Positions 60,296 through 64,000 of a DNA stretch of 64,000 nucleotides are shown here, in pieces. Position 1 is the stretch's first letter, and every line of letters starts with the position of its first letter. The notes under the pieces were generated by a model that worked only from the letters and a program-made list of their open reading frames with translations, had not been told where the DNA came from and ran no database searches. The stretch is from Pseudomonadota bacterium. GTDB taxonomy: Bacteria; Pseudomonadota; Gammaproteobacteria; Burkholderiales; Burkholderiaceae_C. The DNA is taken from contig JAEWIF010000055.1 in assembly GCA_023387335.1 (NCBI GenBank), forward strand, positions 19,565 through 83,564, written 5' to 3'. Position numbers and translations under genes: made by a program.

Positions 60296-60844
60296 ATGGC
60301 CGCGTACAGCCCCGAATCGGTCCTGCGCAACTACTTCCACGCGAAGGACGAGAACCGTCCCCACCTCCTGGACAGGGTCTTCGCCGACGATGCAGTCCTC
60401 ACGACGGAGAGTGCGTCCAGCGCGATCGCGTTCCCGCAGCGGACGGTTGGCCGCGAAGCGATCGCGGAGGTCCTGGTCCGAGCTTTCGGGCGGACTTACG
60501 AGAACGTCTACAGCTACTACCTGGACCGGCCGGGTGCGTCTGGCTCGTTCGCGTGTGAGTGGATCGTCGGGATGACCGACAAGGAGACGCACAACGTGCG
60601 CTTGGGCTGCGGGCGCTACCGCTGGGACTTCCAGGCCAGGCCGCCTCGGCTCGCGCGTTCGCTTGCGATTCAGATCTCGGCCATGTGCGTGCTGCCGGCT
60701 TCCCGCGCTCGAGACGTCCGTGCACGGCTGGATCGCCTGGCGTATCCCTGGACGTCTCGAAGCGAAGTCCTTGCGGCGCTTCGAGGCGATCCCGAGCTTG
60801 AAGCCGTCATCCGTTCGCTCCCCAGACCACCGGCGCCTGCCTGA
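60296..60844 (+). CDS. NTF2-like (SnoaL-type) fold protein
   Basis: A 182-aa protein. The first 130 residues show the NTF2-like pattern: SPESVLRNYFHAKDENRPHL, VFADDAVLTTESA, GREAIAEVLVRAFG, and a strand ending CEWIVGMTD. The C-terminal region is Arg-rich and less ordered. Enzyme or binding function is not deducible. The upstream 320 bp hold a possible minus-strand 54-codon frame (60094-60258) without ribosome site. Confidence 0.7.
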   Translation: MAAYSPESVLRNYFHAKDENRPHLLDRVFADDAVLTTESASSAIAFPQRTVGREAIAEVLVRAFGRTYENVYSYYLDRPGASGSFACEWIVGMTDKETHNVRLGCGRYRWDFQARPPRLARSLAIQISAMCVLPASRARDVRARLDRLAYPWTSRSEVLAALRGDPELEAVIRSLPRPPAPA

Positions 60845-61231
60845 CAGCACAGCACAGCACACACACCACAGCACGATGGTGTAAAGGCTACCCGCCAATG
60901 CATCGGCCCGGTTTTGATTGGCGAAGTTTCCGAGGTCGAGACCGGTGCGATCGAATTAGTGCGCGGGTCGAGGCGATGTCGTCGTCGCCGTCCGGCCTGA
61001 TTCCCTACGTGCAGCCCGCCGCTTCTCCTACTCACCATATGGATTTGGCTGTCGGAACGGACGACCTAGGCCGGTAAGTCCCGATCTGAGGCGTGTGCGC
61101 TTCCGGCCACAAGCAGACATTGGCGCCGGCTCCAGACCACCCCTGGAGTGGGGGACCTGGGAGGGCCACCTCCCAAAACTGGAACGCTTCCTACAAGGCG
61201 CGCCCGTCGGACGTGGAACAGTGCCAGGCCT
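60845..61231. other. Intergenic region with short tandem repeat and dispersed-repeat fragment
   Basis: 60843-60875 is a run of CAGCA/CACAC units. From about 61020 to 61130 the minus strand translates as a short ACGRKRTRLRSG-type peptide that is familiar as a dispersed non-coding repeat in several proteobacteria. No gene is supported here. Confidence 0.45.
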
Positions 61232-61459
61232 GTGCCCACCTACGACTACGCCTGCCCCCGCTGCGGCACGTTTGCCGAGCTGCGGCGCATCGCCGACCGC
61301 GATGGCGCGGCGTCCTGCCCGAAGTGCGGTGACGCCGCCACGCGCGTCGTCGCGGCCAGCCCGCACGTCGGCGGCATGGCCTCACTGCACGAGCGCGAGA
61401 CAGGGGACGGGCGGTATGCGCGGATGCGGCACGCGGCCGGGTGCGGCTGCTGCATGTGA
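61232..61459 (+). CDS. FmdB-family zinc ribbon protein
   Basis: This 75-aa protein starts at GTG with PTYDYACPRCGTFAELRRI, contains a second pair SCPKCGDAATRVV, and ends in GCGCCM. The two CxxC pairs form the FmdB zinc ribbon. Such proteins often sit beside amidase or urea/amide transport genes, but none is here. No strong ribosome site precedes the GTG. Confidence 0.8.
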   Translation: MPTYDYACPRCGTFAELRRIADRDGAASCPKCGDAATRVVAASPHVGGMASLHERETGDGRYARMRHAAGCGCCM

Positions 61460-61620
61460 GCGCCAGTACGCGGCCGGCTGGCTCGGCAGGAATCCGACCG
61501 AAAAAACCGCGGTCCAGCACCGGCGCACGCGACCCGGGATGATCCGGAGGCCGGCCGGCGCTGCCGCTGCCGAACGCGCCTCGGGGCTGCGCCAGCCAAT
61601 TCGCGCCCGCCCCTCCATCC

Positions 61621-61893
61621 ATGAAGGCGATGCAGCAGGTACTGACGCTGGGCATCGACCGTCCGTTCATGATCGAGACACCGCTGATGTGGCTGGACAA
61701 GGCCGCCACATGGGAGCTGGCGCAGCGGCTGGGCGGCGATGCGCTGACGGACATCATCCGCGAGGACACGCACACCTGCTATCGCGGCGAGCGCGGCGAG
61801 ATGCATCCGTGGGGGCACGGGTGCGGAACCTGCCCCGCCTGCGAACTGCGCGCGCGCGGCTACGCCGCCTGGCAGCAAGGCAGGTCGGCATGA
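61621..61893 (+). pseudogene. queC: queC remnant (C-terminal part only)
   Basis: The frame matches only the last 90 or so residues of 7-cyano-7-deazaguanine synthase: FMIETPLMWLDKAATWELAQ, DTHTCYRGERGEMHPWGHGC and the zinc motif GCGTCPACELRARGY. Intact QueC has about 220-240 residues with an N-terminal PP-loop (SGGxDS), which is absent; upstream sequence in frame has no similarity. So the ATP-binding half is lost and the gene cannot be active. The stop overlaps the queE start as ATGA, the normal operon arrangement. Confidence 0.8.
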
Positions 61894-62255
61894 CGTACGC
61901 GGTCAAGGAGATCTTCTACACGCTGCAGGGCGAAGGCGGCAATGCGGGCCGCGCGGCGGTGTTCTGCCGCTTCGCGGGTTGCAACCTCTGGTCCGGGCGA
62001 GAGAGCGACCGCGCCGGCGCCCAGTGCCGCTTCTGCGACACCGATTTCGTGGGCACCGACGGCACCGGCGGCGGCAAGTTCACGGATGCCGACGCGCTGG
62101 CCGATGCGGTTGCCGAGCAGTGGCCCGCTGGCGTGCCGGGCAAGCCGCTGGTCGTGCTCACGGGGGGCGAACCCCTGCTGCAGGTCGACACCGCCCTGGT
62201 CGGCGCGCTGCATGCGCGCGGATTCGAGATCGCGGTGGAGACGAACGGGACGAGC
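61890..62255 (+). pseudogene. queE: queE remnant (N-terminal part only)
   Basis: The N-terminal part of 7-carboxy-7-deazaguanine synthase (radical SAM) is clear: AVKEIFYTLQGEGGNAGRAA, CRFAGCNLWSGRES, CRFCDTDFVGTDG with the iron-sulfur cysteines, PLVVLTGGEPLLQVD and EIAVETNGT. Similarity stops about residue 121, where an intact protein continues for roughly 90 residues (SPK-type region). No stop follows; the frame runs on into the alcohol dehydrogenase ending at 63512. Probably inactive. Confidence 0.8.
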
Positions 62256-62354
62256 GGGACGAAGGACGTCTTCCACCACCGCGTGCGACGACGTCCCACG
62301 CCCGGGCCTAGCCGCACGCACACAGACTCGCGTCCCTTCATCTGGAGTCGAAAC

Positions 62355-63512
62355 ATGCTGGCAATGAATTACCGTGGCCCCTACCGTGTCCGCGCGGCGC
62401 AGAAGGCCGAGCCCGAAATGGAGCACCCGGGGGACGCCATCGTGCGCGTCACCCGGTCCTGCATCTGCGGCTCGGACCTGCACCTCTACCACGGGCTGGT
62501 TCCGGACACGCGCGTCGGCATGACGTTCGGGCACGAATTCACCGGTGTCGTCGAAGAGGTCGGCTCTTCGGTGCAGAACCTGAAGAAAGGGGACCACGTG
62601 CTGGTCCCCTTCAACATCTTCTGCGGCTCGTGCTTCTTCTGCCAGAAGGAGCTTTACAGCAACTGCCACAACGTCAACCCGGAAGCCACCGCGGTCGGCG
62701 GCATCTACGGCTACTCGCACACGACCGGCGGCTACGACGGTGGCCAGGCCGAGTACGTGCGGGTGCCGATGGCGGACGTCGGCCCGACGGTACTCCCCGG
62801 CGACCTGCACGTCGAAGACGCCGTGCTGCTGACGGACGCCTGTCCGACGGGCTACCAGGCGGCGGAGATGGGCAGCATCGAGGAAGGCGACACTGTCGTG
62901 GTGTTCGGCGCCGGACCCGTCGGCTTGTTCGCGGCGAAGTCGGCCTGGCTCATGGGCGCGGGCCGCGTGATCGTCGTCGACCACATCGAGTACCGCCTGG
63001 ACTTCGCCAGGCGCTGGGCGCAGTGCGAGGTCGTGAACTTCCGCGAAGTGAAGGACATGGCCATCCACCTGAAGAAGATGACCGACTGGCTCGGCCCCGA
63101 CGTCACCATCGATGCCGTCGGCTGCGAAGCGGCGGGCAGCGCCATGCAGCGCCTGACCGGCGTGATCCTGCCGCTGCAGGCCGGCGCGGCCACCGCGCTG
63201 CACTGGGCCATCAATTCGGTGCGCAAGGGCGGCACCGTATCGGTCGTGGGCGTGTACGGCCCGACCTTCAACGCCGTCCCGATCGGCAACGCGCTGAACA
63301 AGGGCCTGACGCTGCGCATGAACCAGGCGAGCGTCAAGCGCCACCTGCCGCGCCTGATCGAGCACATCCAGGCCGGTCGCCTGAAGCCCAGCGAGATCAT
63401 CACGCACCGGTTCCCGCTCGAGGAAATCTCGGATGCGTATCACATCTTCTCGAGCAAGCTGGACGAATGCATCAAGCCGGTCCTGATCCCGCCGCGCGCG
63501 GCCCTGCATTGA
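62355..63512 (+). CDS. Zinc-dependent alcohol dehydrogenase
   Basis: A 385-aa medium-chain enzyme. Catalytic-zinc ligands lie in SCICGSDLHLYHG and GHEFTGVVEEVG; a structural-zinc cluster is in CGSCFFCQKELYSNCHN. The cofactor motif is VVVFGAGPVGLFAAKSAW. It resembles formaldehyde- or glutathione-independent long MDR enzymes. The ATG at 62355 has CTGGAG before it; the open frame upstream comes from the queE remnant. Confidence 0.9.
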   Translation: MLAMNYRGPYRVRAAQKAEPEMEHPGDAIVRVTRSCICGSDLHLYHGLVPDTRVGMTFGHEFTGVVEEVGSSVQNLKKGDHVLVPFNIFCGSCFFCQKELYSNCHNVNPEATAVGGIYGYSHTTGGYDGGQAEYVRVPMADVGPTVLPGDLHVEDAVLLTDACPTGYQAAEMGSIEEGDTVVVFGAGPVGLFAAKSAWLMGAGRVIVVDHIEYRLDFARRWAQCEVVNFREVKDMAIHLKKMTDWLGPDVTIDAVGCEAAGSAMQRLTGVILPLQAGAATALHWAINSVRKGGTVSVVGVYGPTFNAVPIGNALNKGLTLRMNQASVKRHLPRLIEHIQAGRLKPSEIITHRFPLEEISDAYHIFSSKLDECIKPVLIPPRAALH

Positions 63513-63530
63513 GTCAAAGGAGCGCACACC

Positions 63531-64000
63531 ATGGAAACTCTCGCAGACAGCCGCGTCACCCCCAGCAACCAGACCTCCAAGCCTTACGCCGAGAAGACCG
63601 ATCCGCACGCCCGCCGCGCCCAGGCCGCCAACCGCACGCACATCCACGGCTGGGGCGCCGACCTCGAACGGGACAAGCGCCCCGCCGTGCCGATGGAGCG
63701 CACGCCGCCGCGCCTGGCGAACGTGCACTGGGAAGAGCCGGAGCAGCAGCACTCGCACGTGAAGGTCTACCACTCCGTCGAGCGGCCGGGGATCACTCCG
63801 GTGTACGGCACCAGCACTCCGCCGGCGGGCCTGTCCGGAAAGATGCGCGACGTGGCCTACAGGTACGCCGAGAACGACCTGCGGCACTGGCTGATCCTGC
63901 TGCTGGCCGATCGCGTGAACGTCGGTGAAGGCCTGCTGGAAGACCTCGCGCGCGGCCACCTTCCGAACATCTACCGCGAGATGGGCGGACCGGCGGAACT
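63531..64000 (+). CDS. Hypothetical protein, 3' partial
   Basis: At least 156 aa are visible before the window ends. AAAGGAG lies nine bases before the ATG, 18 bp after the dehydrogenase stop. The N-terminus is polar (SNQTSKPYAEKTDPHARRAQ), then VHWEEPEQQHSHVKVYHSVE. A helical end (RYAENDLRHWLILLLADRVN) resembles a membrane-associated segment. No family recognised. Confidence 0.7.
   Translation, partial: METLADSRVTPSNQTSKPYAEKTDPHARRAQAANRTHIHGWGADLERDKRPAVPMERTPPRLANVHWEEPEQQHSHVKVYHSVERPGITPVYGTSTPPAGLSGKMRDVAYRYAENDLRHWLILLLADRVNVGEGLLEDLARGHLPNIYREMGGPAE

Noticed and set aside
60843..60875. CAGCA/CACAC short tandem run considered as a CRISPR or VNTR
   Set aside because: Units are only a few bases and imperfect, with no spacers; too short to be an array.

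Overview
The window is high-GC DNA (roughly 70 percent) with tightly packed genes, many ATGA/TGATG stop-start overlaps and five tripartite-tricarboxylate (Bug/TctC) receptors. Together with an exosortase-type Eps cluster this points to a Burkholderiales bacterium, most likely Comamonadaceae (Ramlibacter/Variovorax-like). That assignment is an inference from gene content; there is no rRNA or tRNA in the window.

Layout. 0-11 kb: tail of a GH8 glycosidase, an FAD amine-oxidase-like enzyme, a GIY-YIG-like protein and a minus-strand exopolysaccharide operon (epsA regulator, epsB priming transferase, epsL barrel, epsE exporter, epsF chain-length protein, epsG tyrosine kinase, WecG-type glycosyltransferase). 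11-16 kb: small conserved proteins, among them a chain of four tiny proline/glutamate-rich ORFs, an RlpA protein and a histidine kinase. 15.8-26.7 kb: a LysR regulator followed by an eight-gene plus-strand catabolic block (RraA-type aldolase, beta-hydroxyacid dehydrogenase, Bug, DUF1185, Bug, 2-hydroxyacid dehydrogenase, aldehyde dehydrogenase, YdiJ-like FAD/Fe-S dehydrogenase). The same roughly 36-bp upstream element occurs twice in it. 27-33.3 kb: a divergent ArsR/NIPSNAP pair with a large palindromic operator, a small lipoprotein, and a LysR-Bug-monooxygenase-Bug cluster. 34-39.7 kb: a hybrid histidine kinase, a MerR regulator with its typical 19-bp-spacer promoter driving an MFS pump, and a MYG1 protein.

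39.7-44 kb holds the most coherent regulatory unit. A DsrE protein and an ArsM-like methyltransferase are transcribed away from DUF4395, a histidine kinase with an N-terminal cysteine cluster, and an NtrC-type sigma-54 activator. The shared intergenic region carries a near-consensus sigma-54 promoter and a perfect palindrome at enhancer distance. The activator probably switches on the DsrE/methyltransferase pair.

44-50.5 kb: a DUF6502-DUF5666 operon with a promoter/operator, small lipoproteins, a single-domain response regulator, a CopD-like membrane protein, and a membrane protein fused to DUF305. 50.5-60.8 kb: hemerythrin-like and GAF proteins, a lower-GC stretch without clear genes, GFA/flavoprotein/Bug genes, two solute-binding proteins, a hybrid kinase with a convergent LuxR-type regulator, and an NTF2-like protein. 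61-64 kb: an FmdB zinc ribbon, a queC-queE pair in which queC has lost its N-terminus and queE its C-terminus, a zinc alcohol dehydrogenase reading in frame with the queE remnant, and a hypothetical protein running off the right edge. No CRISPR array, insertion sequence, tRNA or rRNA was seen.
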